From assembly GCA_019119975.1 (NCBI GenBank), contig DWVZ01000082.1, positions 1 to 38,673 of the forward strand: a stretch of DNA of 38,673 bases. The letters are read 5' to 3'. Both the position numbers and the translations under genes were made by a program. The notes beneath the pieces are model-generated. The model made no database searches. It was not told the DNA's origin and saw only the letters and a list, made by a program, of their open reading frames with translations. Below are positions 7,374-15,278 of the stretch, in pieces (position 1 is the stretch's first letter; every line of letters starts with the position of its first letter). The stretch comes from Candidatus Blautia merdavium. Its GTDB lineage: Bacteria > Bacillota > Clostridia > Lachnospirales > Lachnospiraceae.

Positions 7374-8574
7374 CAAAAAATCCAGAGTGCATATCGGATG
7401 TATAGCAGTAGTAAGTGTCGAAAAAGTATTTCATAGCGCCGCTTAAGAAAGAATCGCTGTTCAGGGTAGAATAACGGATGTCTACATGATCCACCATTCT
7501 CCTGAAACCGATGTGCTCCATATTTTTCCGTACTTCTTCCAGAAAATAAGTGCCAAGAGAAGGAATCTTTCCTCCCAGGATAATGAGAGAGGGGTTCACC
7601 GTACAGATCAGATTTCCCAGAGCCAGAGCCAGCTCGTACGCCATCTGAGACAGCAGCTTTAATACCTGCGGGTCTTTGTACAGAGCAGCCTGCCCCAGGT
7701 CAGAAAAAGTAATTGTTTCTAAATGGTCCAGGCAGCGGATATTGCCTGTGGAGGCAATCCTCTCCTTCAGATGGTATTCCGAAATGAGGGCTTCCAGACA
7801 GCCCCGGTTTCCGCAGATGCATAGCGGACCCTGGGGATCTACGGAATAATGGCCGAACTGGGTGAAAGCGCCGCTGGCTTTTCCCAGCATGTTTCCTTCT
7901 ATGAATAAAGTGGCTCCGATCCCATGACTGAAATTAATAAAAGCAAAATTTTTTTCCTTTATATTGGCGTAAATCTTTTCCGCGTAAGCGCAGCAGGCAG
8001 TATCCTCCAGAAAAGCCACCGCGTACCCGGGAAAGGCTGACTGAAGCTTTTGGAACAGATTTTCCTTATCCAGAGAGGGAAGGGACAGTGTGGTAGAGTA
8101 TACTTCCTCCCGGGCAGCGTCGATCATGGCGGATACTACGATACAGACTCCCAGGATCTTCTCAGCGGCAAATTTTTTAATAAAGGAATGATAGAAAAAT
8201 TCCCTGGAAACAGAAAGATAAGTGTCCTCTTCACCCAGCAGATGGGTTTCCCGGTATACGGGTCCGCCTGCGATATCTACCATATGCAGATGAACGGCAT
8301 TGCCTTCCCAGTGCAGGACAGTCACATAATAGCTGCCGGATCTTGCATACAGAAGATTGGATTTCCTTCCCACAGTATCAGAATTGGGGGAAGCGCCGCT
8401 GTCCATGATAAACTGCCGTTCAATCAGTTCATCAACCAGAGTGGATACGGTGGTTTTGCTGAGCCGGGTCTTTTTGGATAAAAGAGTCCTGGAAATGCCG
8501 GGCTGGTTATAGATCGAAGCGTACAGTAGCTTCATATTGGAATCTTTGATCAGCTGCTGAGTCATAAGTCTCAT
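7366..8574 (-). CDS. ROK family transcriptional regulator (second of a tandem pair)
   Basis: A 402-residue paralogue of the neighbouring ROK repressor, alike along its whole length. It shares the same HTH (GISRTLLSKKTRLSKTTVSTLVDELIER), zinc motif CICGNRGCLE and the closing FFVG. It differs in the kinase-like pocket: the other protein has LLNDTACF where this one has FLEDTACC, so the ROK Asn is Glu. I chose ATG 8574, about seven bases after GGAGG; the ATG at 8580 is too close to that site. It faces the sugar-uptake operon across a 395-base divergent region and is the best candidate for controlling it. Ligand unknown. Confidence 0.9.
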   Translation of the reverse strand: MRLMTQQLIKDSNMKLLYASIYNQPGISRTLLSKKTRLSKTTVSTLVDELIERQFIMDSGASPNSDTVGRKSNLLYARSGSYYVTVLHWEGNAVHLHMVDIAGGPVYRETHLLGEEDTYLSVSREFFYHSFIKKFAAEKILGVCIVVSAMIDAAREEVYSTTLSLPSLDKENLFQKLQSAFPGYAVAFLEDTACCAYAEKIYANIKEKNFAFINFSHGIGATLFIEGNMLGKASGAFTQFGHYSVDPQGPLCICGNRGCLEALISEYHLKERIASTGNIRCLDHLETITFSDLGQAALYKDPQVLKLLSQMAYELALALGNLICTVNPSLIILGGKIPSLGTYFLEEVRKNMEHIGFRRMVDHVDIRYSTLNSDSFLSGAMKYFFDTYYCYTSDMHSGFFVG

Positions 8575-8969
8575 TTCCATACCTCCTTAAAACAGTTTGT
8601 ACACCTGCCTTATTAATTAGATATTAGCACAAAAAAAGAGAGGAAGCAACAAAAGAATAAAAGAATGCAGATAAAATTTGATGAAAAACCTGCGCAGAAA
8701 AATTAGATGAGAAAGAAAAGAGTATAAGAAGATTTGGTTTGTGCAATATATACTAAAAAACAAAAAGAAATATGTATAAAAAAGATAAAGTGTATAACTG
8801 ATATATAAAAATACAAAAAAGTAATTGACAGAATACGACAGAAATGATATCTTGTAACTATCAAAAAGCTGTAGATAGAAAAGAGGAACCCCATCATTTT
8901 TTTCTATGCAGCTTTAAAAAATATTTTATTAGTTAGGTCACTGGACAAAATAAAAAGCGAGGTGTAATT
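8575..8969. other. A+T-rich divergent regulatory region of the sugar locus
   Basis: This 395-base gap separates the leftward ROK genes from the rightward sugar operon. It is far richer in A+T than its neighbours, especially 8720-8825, where runs of A recur and TGTATAA appears at about 8773 and 8791. Phased A-tracts of this kind can bend DNA. A plus-strand promoter is visible at 8825-8853, and a small inverted pair CTATC...GATAG (about 8858-8878) lies just past its start. No open frame with a ribosome site was found. Confidence 0.6.
8825..8853 (+). promoter_or_regulatory. Promoter of the sugar dehydrogenase/ABC importer operon
   Basis: A consensus TTGACA (8825-8830) lies 17 bases from TATCTT (8848-8853). 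The first gene starts at 8970, leaving a leader of about 110 bases. Confidence 0.65.
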
Positions 8970-10001
8970 ATGAGGATAGGAGTAATCGGATGCGGAGGAA
9001 TGGGAACCACCCATTATTTGTCCCTGAAAGCTTTATCTGCGCAGATGGATGCAGAAGTCACAGCCTTGGCAGACTGCAGGCAGGAGTTTTTGGAGCGGGC
9101 AGCAGCCCATTTTCCTGGGGTACATACCTATAAAGAAGGCATGGAACTGATCGAGTCAGAATCGTTAGACGTGGTCCATATCTGCCTTCCCAGTTATCTG
9201 CATGCAGAATATGCCATTGCAGCCATGAAAAAAGGGATGCATGTATTTGTGGAGAAACCCCTGTGCCTGACCATGGAAGAAGGGAAAGCCCTGCTGGAAG
9301 CAGAAAAGAAATATGGCGTTAAGGCTATGGTAGGTCAGGTCATCCGTTCCTATGACGAATATCTTTTCCTGAAAGATGCGTATGATACAAACAAATATGG
9401 AAAGCTGAAATCCATGGTAATGCAGCGGATCAGCGGAGATGTTTCCTGGGGATTTGAGGACTGGTTCCACGATGAGAAGAGAAGCGGGTCTGTTGTTCTG
9501 GATCTGCATGTACATGATCTGGATTTCCTGCGTTATATGCTGGGTGAGCCGGATACCTTTACTGTGAAAGCCACAGCTTTTGACAGCGGTATGATCAATC
9601 AGATCATCACTTCCTATGAGTTCGGAGATGTTTTCGTTACAGCAGAGGGTGTCTGGAATGTGTGCGATAATTTTCCTTTTGAAGCAAGCTTTCGGGCAAA
9701 TTTTGAAGAGGCAGTGGTTTGCTTTAACGGAACGAAAAAGCCCACGCTGACAGTCTATAAGAAAAACGGGGAAGTAGAGCATCCTGACCTTTCAGGGGAA
9801 TACAATGTATCAGACGATTCAGCAGGCATCAACGTATCCAATTTAGGTCCCTATTATGCGGAGATCAAATATTTCTTACAGTGTCTGCAGAAGCAGGAGC
9901 CGGTAGAAAGAGCTCCATTATGTGAAGGATTAAAATCTGTGGAACTGGCGATCAAAGAGCTGGAGGCTGCAAAAGCTTATATAAAAAATAAAAAATCATA
10001 A
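8970..10001 (+). CDS. Gfo/Idh/MocA family NAD(P)-dependent sugar dehydrogenase
   Basis: A 343-residue oxidoreductase, first gene of the rightward sugar operon. The nucleotide-binding start is MRIGVIGCGGMGTTHY. EKP lies at residues 95-97, and the C-terminal catalytic pattern GSVVLDLHVHDLDFLRYMLG contains Asp178 and His182. It probably oxidises an imported sugar, cyclitol or glycoside with NAD(P)+. The binding-protein gene begins 13 bases downstream. It is one of two such enzymes in the locus; with the TIM-barrel isomerase at 13156 it resembles the gene sets used for inositols or for 3-keto-glycoside chemistry. Substrate unknown. Confidence 0.9.
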   Translation: MRIGVIGCGGMGTTHYLSLKALSAQMDAEVTALADCRQEFLERAAAHFPGVHTYKEGMELIESESLDVVHICLPSYLHAEYAIAAMKKGMHVFVEKPLCLTMEEGKALLEAEKKYGVKAMVGQVIRSYDEYLFLKDAYDTNKYGKLKSMVMQRISGDVSWGFEDWFHDEKRSGSVVLDLHVHDLDFLRYMLGEPDTFTVKATAFDSGMINQIITSYEFGDVFVTAEGVWNVCDNFPFEASFRANFEEAVVCFNGTKKPTLTVYKKNGEVEHPDLSGEYNVSDDSAGINVSNLGPYYAEIKYFLQCLQKQEPVERAPLCEGLKSVELAIKELEAAKAYIKNKKS

Positions 10002-10014
10002 GGAGGAAATCAAT

Positions 10015-11307
10015 ATGAAGAAAAAAGTAGTAGCAGTTTTATTAACAGCAGCGATGGCGTCCACCATGCTGACCGCATGCAGCGGCGGCAGCAGTGACGA
10101 CACAGGAACAGAAAGCAATACGGAAAACGACGCAGAGGAATCGGACGGCGAAGAGGTAATACTGAAGGTTTTTGACGCCCATGCGTACGGTCTGGATGAA
10201 TATGCCGAAATGGTAGAGGCTTTTGAAGAAGAACATCCGGGCGTGACCATTGAAGTGCAGCACGCAGCAAACGACTCCAGCACCCTGCTCCAGTCCCGTG
10301 TAAATTCAGGAGATATTCCGGATGTATTTGATGTGGAATCCGGAACATCTGCCCAGGCGTATTATGAATATGCCTATGACTGGACAGACGACACAGATGT
10401 AACAAGCTTATTTAACGAAGACGCTCTGGCAACAGGTGTGAATGAAGAAGGGCGTGTCATGTCCCTGCCCTGGACTTATGAAAACATGGGACTCTTATAC
10501 AATAAGGACTGCTTTGAACAGGCGGGCATCACAGAGCTGCCCACTACCATGGACGAACTGGAAGAGGCGTGCAAGAAATTAGAAGCTGCGGGAATTACCC
10601 CTATTGCATTGCCGGCAAAGGAAACCTGGGTATTAGGACAGCTGGCAACACACTTTATGCTGGACAAAGAACTGGGGGCAGAAGGTACCAGCGATGCTTT
10701 GAAATCCGGAGAACTGCAGTTTGCGGATCTTCCTCATTGGGACAATTTATTCAGATTTCTGGATCTGGCAGTGGAGTACGGTCCAGACAAACCATTGGAA
10801 ATGGATTGGGAAACCTCTGAAAATATGCTGGCAAACGGACAGGCTGCCATTATCCATATGGGAGACTGGTGCCAGTCTACTTTAGACTCCTTTAACCCGG
10901 ACGCGAATCTGGCATTTCTTCCGGTTCCGGTAGGCGAAGGGGAAGCAGATACTACAGTATTGTCCTCCTGTAACTGGACTTATATTGTAAATAAAGATTC
11001 TGAGCATTTAGACCTTGCCAAAGAATATCTGACCTACATTCTCACATCCGATATGGGACAATACTGGATGTGTGAAGGCGTAGGCGCAGTTCCCGGTGTT
11101 ACCACAGAGAAAGAAGTTGTTGGAGCTCTGGCAAATGATGCGAAGACCTACATTTCCGAAGGCAAGACAGACGGATGGCTCCACACCATTGCGCCTACCA
11201 GCTACGGCGAAACCTGCGGACCTTATTTACAGGCGTATATGACAGGAGATATGAGCCAGGAGGAAGTAACACAGCTTTTCCAGGATTTTTACACATCAGG
11301 CAACTAG
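10015..11307 (+). CDS. Sugar ABC transporter substrate-binding lipoprotein (CUT1 type)
   Basis: A 430-residue extracellular solute-binding protein (family 1). The lipoprotein signal has a charged MKKK start and a hydrophobic core, with lipobox LTAC giving the lipidated Cys22. An acidic, Ser/Gly-rich linker (about 23-45) tethers the mature domain outside the membrane. The mature part shows the usual family pattern (VEAFEEEHPGVTIEVQ, SRVNSGDIPDVF, LPWTYENMGLLYNKDCFEQAGI, DMGQYW). It captures the substrate for the two permeases at 11419 and 12300. An excellent GGAGG precedes ATG 10015. A stable hairpin follows the gene. Confidence 0.93.
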   Translation: MKKKVVAVLLTAAMASTMLTACSGGSSDDTGTESNTENDAEESDGEEVILKVFDAHAYGLDEYAEMVEAFEEEHPGVTIEVQHAANDSSTLLQSRVNSGDIPDVFDVESGTSAQAYYEYAYDWTDDTDVTSLFNEDALATGVNEEGRVMSLPWTYENMGLLYNKDCFEQAGITELPTTMDELEEACKKLEAAGITPIALPAKETWVLGQLATHFMLDKELGAEGTSDALKSGELQFADLPHWDNLFRFLDLAVEYGPDKPLEMDWETSENMLANGQAAIIHMGDWCQSTLDSFNPDANLAFLPVPVGEGEADTTVLSSCNWTYIVNKDSEHLDLAKEYLTYILTSDMGQYWMCEGVGAVPGVTTEKEVVGALANDAKTYISEGKTDGWLHTIAPTSYGETCGPYLQAYMTGDMSQEEVTQLFQDFYTSGN

Positions 11308-11361
11308 ATGATAAATTGGAAAGTCAGAAATAAACAGACGGAAAGGCGGTTTTAGAAGTCA

Positions 11362-11395
11362 GGGCAGAGGGGAGCGGAAGACTCCGCTCCCTGCC
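11362..11395 (+). other. Intercistronic stem-loop between binding-protein and permease genes
   Basis: GGGAGCGGA (11370-11378) pairs perfectly with TCCGCTCCC (11383-11391). An outer GGGCA/TGCCT stem extends it across a small bulge. There is no T-run, so it is probably an mRNA-stabilising or partial-attenuation hairpin. Such hairpins typically keep binding protein more abundant than permeases in sugar ABC operons. Confidence 0.55.
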
Positions 11396-11418
11396 TGGAA
11401 GATTCGGAGGAGATAACA

Positions 11419-12300
11419 TTGAGGAACAAAAAAGCGAAAAATGCATTGCTGTTTATATTGTTTGTGGTTCCGGCAGTGGCTTTTGTTTTATTTGCCACAG
11501 ACATACCGTTTGTAATGAATTTATACTATTCTGTTTTTGACTGGAACGGAATCGGAAAAGAAATGACATTTGTGGGGCTGGATAATTTTGTAAAAATATT
11601 TACAAACGATACACTGTTTTGGAAAGGAGTTACCTTTACGCTGAAATTTGCAGTCTTTTATGTGGTGATCGTGAACATTCTTTCCCTTACAGTTGCAGTT
11701 GTGATGTCCAAAGAGCGTAAATCTTCCAGTGTGGGCCGTGCGTTTTATTATGTACCGTATATTATCAGCCTTACAGCCATCAGTCTGATCTGGAAATTTA
11801 TTTTCGGACCGGGATTTGAAGCGTTGTATGAGATTACAGGCTGGGAATTTTTTAACTGGAGCTGGGTAGGAACCCCCAAGCTGGCATTTTATGTGGTGGT
11901 GATCATGGCAGTCTGGCAGAACCTGGGCTTCTACATGGTGAATTACATTGCAGGGATCATTGCAGTGCCGAAAGAATTGATTGAGGCGGCGAAAATCGAC
12001 GGCGCCAATTCCTTTCAGGTATTCCGTAAGATCACAGTCCCGCTGATCATGCCTGCCATGTCCATCTGTATGCTCACATCCCTGACGTTTGCTTTTAAAT
12101 TATTCGATATCATCATGGTATTTACCAAAGGCGGACCGGCGAACTCTACGGTTACGGTTGCTTACAATATTTATCAGGAAGCTTTTGTCAGAAGTAATTA
12201 TGGTCTGGCAACAGCTAAATCACTGGTATTTGTGGTATTTGTACTGGCAGTTACCGCAGTGCAGATGAAAATTACCAAGAGCAGGGAGGTTGAGGCGTAA
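11419..12300 (+). CDS. Sugar ABC transporter permease, MalF/UgpA type
   Basis: A 293-residue inner membrane permease with about six helices. The cytoplasmic EAA loop that contacts the ATPase is present (PKELIEAAKIDGANSFQVF, residues 184-202). Translation appears to start at TTG 11419, since CGGAGGAG lies about eight bases upstream and no ATG fits. It works with the permease that overlaps its stop codon (TAATG at 12298-12302) and with the lipoprotein upstream. No ATPase gene is in the operon, so a shared MsiK/UgpC-type ATPase encoded elsewhere is expected. Confidence 0.92.
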   Translation: MRNKKAKNALLFILFVVPAVAFVLFATDIPFVMNLYYSVFDWNGIGKEMTFVGLDNFVKIFTNDTLFWKGVTFTLKFAVFYVVIVNILSLTVAVVMSKERKSSSVGRAFYYVPYIISLTAISLIWKFIFGPGFEALYEITGWEFFNWSWVGTPKLAFYVVVIMAVWQNLGFYMVNYIAGIIAVPKELIEAAKIDGANSFQVFRKITVPLIMPAMSICMLTSLTFAFKLFDIIMVFTKGGPANSTVTVAYNIYQEAFVRSNYGLATAKSLVFVVFVLAVTAVQMKITKSREVEA

Positions 12301-13127
12301 TGAAAAAAGTGAAAAAGGTAAATATTCTGGCAATCCTTGTTTTTCTGTGCTCGATCTTCTGGCTGATGCCGCTGATCTTGATCTTTCTTAACTCTTTTAA
12401 GCCGTATAATGATATGATGCAGCATTTCCTTGCTCTTCCTAAATCCTGGAGCCTGGCAATGTATATCGAGACCTGGGAGAAGTTCAACTTTCCCATGCTG
12501 ATCGGAAATACACTGTTATATACAGTGGTGACGGTGCTGGCGATCATGCTCATGGCGCCTATGGCTGCCTATAAGCTGGCGCGGACCAAGGGGAAAGCCA
12601 GCGGGATCTGCTTTATCCTGCTGATTATGCCCATGATGGTTCCTTTCCAGTCTTACATGATCTCCCTTACCAGAGTGGTGGCAAAGGTAAATCTGACAGG
12701 AACGAAGATGGGACAGATTTTAGTAAGTATCGGTTTGTGTATGCCTTTGGCTGTGTATATGATCCACGGTTTTGTGAAAAACGTTCCGATCGAGCTGGAG
12801 GAATGCGCCCGCATTGACGGAGCTTCTTCCATACGCATTTATTTCAGCATTGTGCTGCCGCTGTTAAAGCCTATCCTGACTACGGTTGTCGTGCTGGATA
12901 CGCTTGCTACCTGGAATGATATTATTACCAACCAGCTGATCGTAGGCGGCAATGCGCGGGCTATGAACATCCAGAATGCGCTGTATATGCAGTTTTCGGC
13001 TCAGACTTCGGACTGGGAACATGCGCTTCCGGGAATTGTCATGTCCATGATTCCCAGTTTGATCTTTTTCATTGTTATGCAGAAACATATTGTAGGCGGT
13101 GTGACGGCGGGGGCTGTCAAAGGCTGA
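12300..13127 (+). CDS. Sugar ABC transporter permease, MalG/UgpE type
   Basis: A 275-residue membrane protein with about six helices and the EAA loop PIELEECARIDGASSIRIYF (about residues 163-182). It forms the heterodimeric channel with the preceding permease, whose stop it overlaps by one base, implying translational coupling. GGGAGG lies about ten bases before ATG 12300. Followed after 28 bases by the TIM-barrel gene. Confidence 0.92.
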   Translation: MKKVKKVNILAILVFLCSIFWLMPLILIFLNSFKPYNDMMQHFLALPKSWSLAMYIETWEKFNFPMLIGNTLLYTVVTVLAIMLMAPMAAYKLARTKGKASGICFILLIMPMMVPFQSYMISLTRVVAKVNLTGTKMGQILVSIGLCMPLAVYMIHGFVKNVPIELEECARIDGASSIRIYFSIVLPLLKPILTTVVVLDTLATWNDIITNQLIVGGNARAMNIQNALYMQFSAQTSDWEHALPGIVMSMIPSLIFFIVMQKHIVGGVTAGAVKG

Positions 13128-13155
13128 TTTTATCTTGAGGAAAAGAGGGTAAGGT

Positions 13156-13992
13156 ATGAAAGTTGGAGTGTTGATTGAATTATTTAAGGATACGGTGATC
13201 GACGAACGTTTCCAGGAACTGAAGGACATGGGCATGGACAGCTGCCAGCTGGTGTGCTGGGACAGGGACATTCTTCATGACGACGGAGCGGCTTTGGCAG
13301 TCAATCAGGCGGCAGAGAAGCACGGTGTGCATATCACGGCGTTCTGGTGCGGCTGGGAAGGACGCAGAGTGTGGGACTTCTATGAAGGACAGCTGACGCT
13401 GGGACTGGTTCCTGCTGATTACAGAGCGGACCGGTTGAAAATGCTCATGGAAGGCTCTGATTTTGCCAAAAAGATCCATGTGCAGGATTTTGCCACACAT
13501 GTAGGCTATATGCCGGAGAATCCTTACGATCCTAAGTACCAGGAAGTTCTGACCGCATGTAAGGCGATCGTGGAAAAATGCAGGGAAAACGGACAGAATT
13601 TCCTTTTTGAGACAGGACAGGAAACGCCGGTGACATTAAAACGTGCCATTCAGGATATTGAGAAGGATCTGGGCAAAGGAAATGTGGGAATCAACCTGGA
13701 TCCTGCTAATCTGATCATGTACGGCAAAGCAAATCCTGTGGACGCGCTGGAAGTCTTTGGAGAATATGTCCGGGGCATCCACGGCAAGGACGGCAGGTAT
13801 CCCACAGACGGACACCAGCTGGGAGCTGAGGTGCCGCTGGGGCAGGGTAAAGTAAATTATCCCGCGTTTATAGCAAAGCTGAAGGAAATCGGCTACCAGG
13901 GCGATATCACCATTGAAAGAGAAATTTCAGGGGAAGAGCAGAAAAAAGATATTAGGCTGGCGAAGGAAATTCTGGACCGTCTGCTTGGATAA
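13156..13992 (+). CDS. Sugar phosphate isomerase/epimerase family TIM-barrel protein (PF01261)
   Basis: A 278-residue xylose-isomerase-like TIM barrel. The expected divalent-metal ligands are visible: Glu152 (FETGQE), Asp182 (GINLDPAN), His209 (GIHGKD) and Glu254 (TIERE). The family includes inosose dehydratases and isomerases, ketose epimerases, and enzymes acting on 3-keto-sugars and C-glycosides. It is the last gene of the operon and probably acts on the keto product of the adjacent dehydrogenases. The exact reaction cannot be read from sequence. The ribosome site is GAGGGTAAGGT before ATG 13156. Confidence 0.85.
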   Translation: MKVGVLIELFKDTVIDERFQELKDMGMDSCQLVCWDRDILHDDGAALAVNQAAEKHGVHITAFWCGWEGRRVWDFYEGQLTLGLVPADYRADRLKMLMEGSDFAKKIHVQDFATHVGYMPENPYDPKYQEVLTACKAIVEKCRENGQNFLFETGQETPVTLKRAIQDIEKDLGKGNVGINLDPANLIMYGKANPVDALEVFGEYVRGIHGKDGRYPTDGHQLGAEVPLGQGKVNYPAFIAKLKEIGYQGDITIEREISGEEQKKDIRLAKEILDRLLG

Positions 13993-14000
13993 AAGTCAAA

Positions 14001-14077
14001 GGGGCTGTCCCAAAACAGAAAAATTAAAACAAAGGCAGGTGTGACTCGTGGAGACATACCTGCCTCTGTTTTAATTT
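14001..14077. repeat. Long intergenic palindrome preceded by an insertion-sequence-end-like motif
   Basis: Twenty-base arms at 14021-14040 and 14058-14077 pair almost throughout, making a hairpin around an AGGCAGGT core that probably ends the sugar operon although no T-run follows. Immediately before it, GGGGCTGTCCCAAAA (14001-14015) resembles the terminal repeats of IS1182-type elements in Firmicutes. A poor inverted match, TTTTGTGCCGTCTTA, lies near 14094-14108. It may be a decayed MITE-like remnant serving as terminator. Confidence 0.5.
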
Positions 14078-14134
14078 ATAAAAAATCACTCATTTTTGTG
14101 CCGTCTTAAAAAGTAAGCAGCGTGGAGTTTTCTG

Positions 14135-14143
14135 TGGTAAAAT
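14135..14143 (+). promoter_or_regulatory. Extended -10 promoter for the DMT transporter
   Basis: TGG followed directly by TAAAAT (14138-14143) fits an extended -10 element. No good -35 is seen. The gene begins at 14235. Confidence 0.35.
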
Positions 14144-14234
14144 ATATCTGTATTATGAAACCATGAACACTCAGACAGAAAGCATTATAAAGAGAAATGC
14201 CGGATGAACCGGTGAGAGAAAGAAGGAAAAAGAG

Positions 14235-15107
14235 ATGTGGATGATTTATGCAGCGGGCTCTGCGTTTTTTGCAGGGATTACTTCCATTCTGGCAAAATGC
14301 GGGATACGAAAGACGGATTCCACAGTGGCAACGGCAGTGCGGACTATTGTAGTACTGCTGTTTTCCTGGGGCATCGTGGGCATTGTGGGATCGGGAAGCC
14401 AGATTTTTTCAGTGAGCGGGAAGACCCTGCTGTTCCTTGTTTTGTCAGGAGCTGCCACTGGCGCTTCCTGGCTTTGCTATTTCCGTGCCCTGCAGACAGG
14501 AGATATCAATAAAGTGGTGCCCATCGACAAATCCAGTACCGTGCTGACCATCCTCCTTGCCCTGCTCTTTTTAGGGGAAGGGATCAATATGGGGAAAGCC
14601 TGGGCAGTGGCAGCGATCACCCTGGGAATCTTCCTGATGATGGAAAAGAAAGACGTAGGCGCCAAAAGCGATACGAAAGAAGGAAAGCACGGCTGGCTCT
14701 TTTACGCGGCAGGCTCTGCCCTGTTTGCCAGCCTGACTGCTATTCTGGGAAAGATCGGGATCACAGACGTGGAGTCTAATCTGGGCACGGCAGTCCGCAC
14801 CTGCGTGGTGCTGGTCATGGCATGGGCGATGGTGTTTTTGACCGGAAAGCAGAGGGAGGTCCGGCAGATTGACAAAAAGGAGCTGCTTTACATCTGCCTG
14901 TCCGGCATTGCCACAGGAGCCTCCTGGCTGTGCTATTACCGGGCGCTGCAGGAGGGACCTGCCAGCGTGGTGGTGCCCATAGACAAGCTGAGTGTGCTGG
15001 TGACAGTGGCTTTTTCTTACATCGTATTTAAAGAAAAGCTGAAGCCGAAAGCGGCAGCCGGGCTTTTGCTGCTGACGGCAGGAACGGTGGCAATGGCGCT
15101 TCTTTAA
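14235..15107 (+). CDS. EamA/DMT superfamily transporter
   Basis: A 290-residue membrane protein with about ten helices, made of two EamA halves. The halves are unusually alike: YAAGSAFFAGITSILAK and GAATGASWLCYFRALQTG in the first are repeated as YAAGSALFASLTAILGK and GIATGASWLCYYRALQEG in the second. Both are followed by VVPIDK. A polar linker (KKDVGAKSDTKEGK) joins them. Such proteins export or import small metabolites; the substrate is unknown. It stands alone, with a promoter near 14138 and a terminator at 15119-15156. Confidence 0.88.
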   Translation: MWMIYAAGSAFFAGITSILAKCGIRKTDSTVATAVRTIVVLLFSWGIVGIVGSGSQIFSVSGKTLLFLVLSGAATGASWLCYFRALQTGDINKVVPIDKSSTVLTILLALLFLGEGINMGKAWAVAAITLGIFLMMEKKDVGAKSDTKEGKHGWLFYAAGSALFASLTAILGKIGITDVESNLGTAVRTCVVLVMAWAMVFLTGKQREVRQIDKKELLYICLSGIATGASWLCYYRALQEGPASVVVPIDKLSVLVTVAFSYIVFKEKLKPKAAAGLLLLTAGTVAMALL

Positions 15108-15118
15108 AGGATTCATTA

Positions 15119-15156
15119 AGAAAGGTGTTTTTTCCACGGGATGAAACGCCTTTTTT
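15119..15156 (+). terminator. Terminator after the DMT transporter gene
   Basis: AAGGTGTTT (about 15122-15130) pairs with AAACGCCTT (15144-15152) with one G-T wobble. Six T follow at 15151-15156. Confidence 0.75.
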
Positions 15157-15278
15157 GTTTACAATGCATTTCAGGCATGAAAAAGGATAAAAGATAAGCA
15201 TTGGAAATTCCCGGGTATCTGTGTCAAAATAAATGCAGAGAGTAAGAAAACGAAATCAGAAACCAGGGAGGAATGAAA

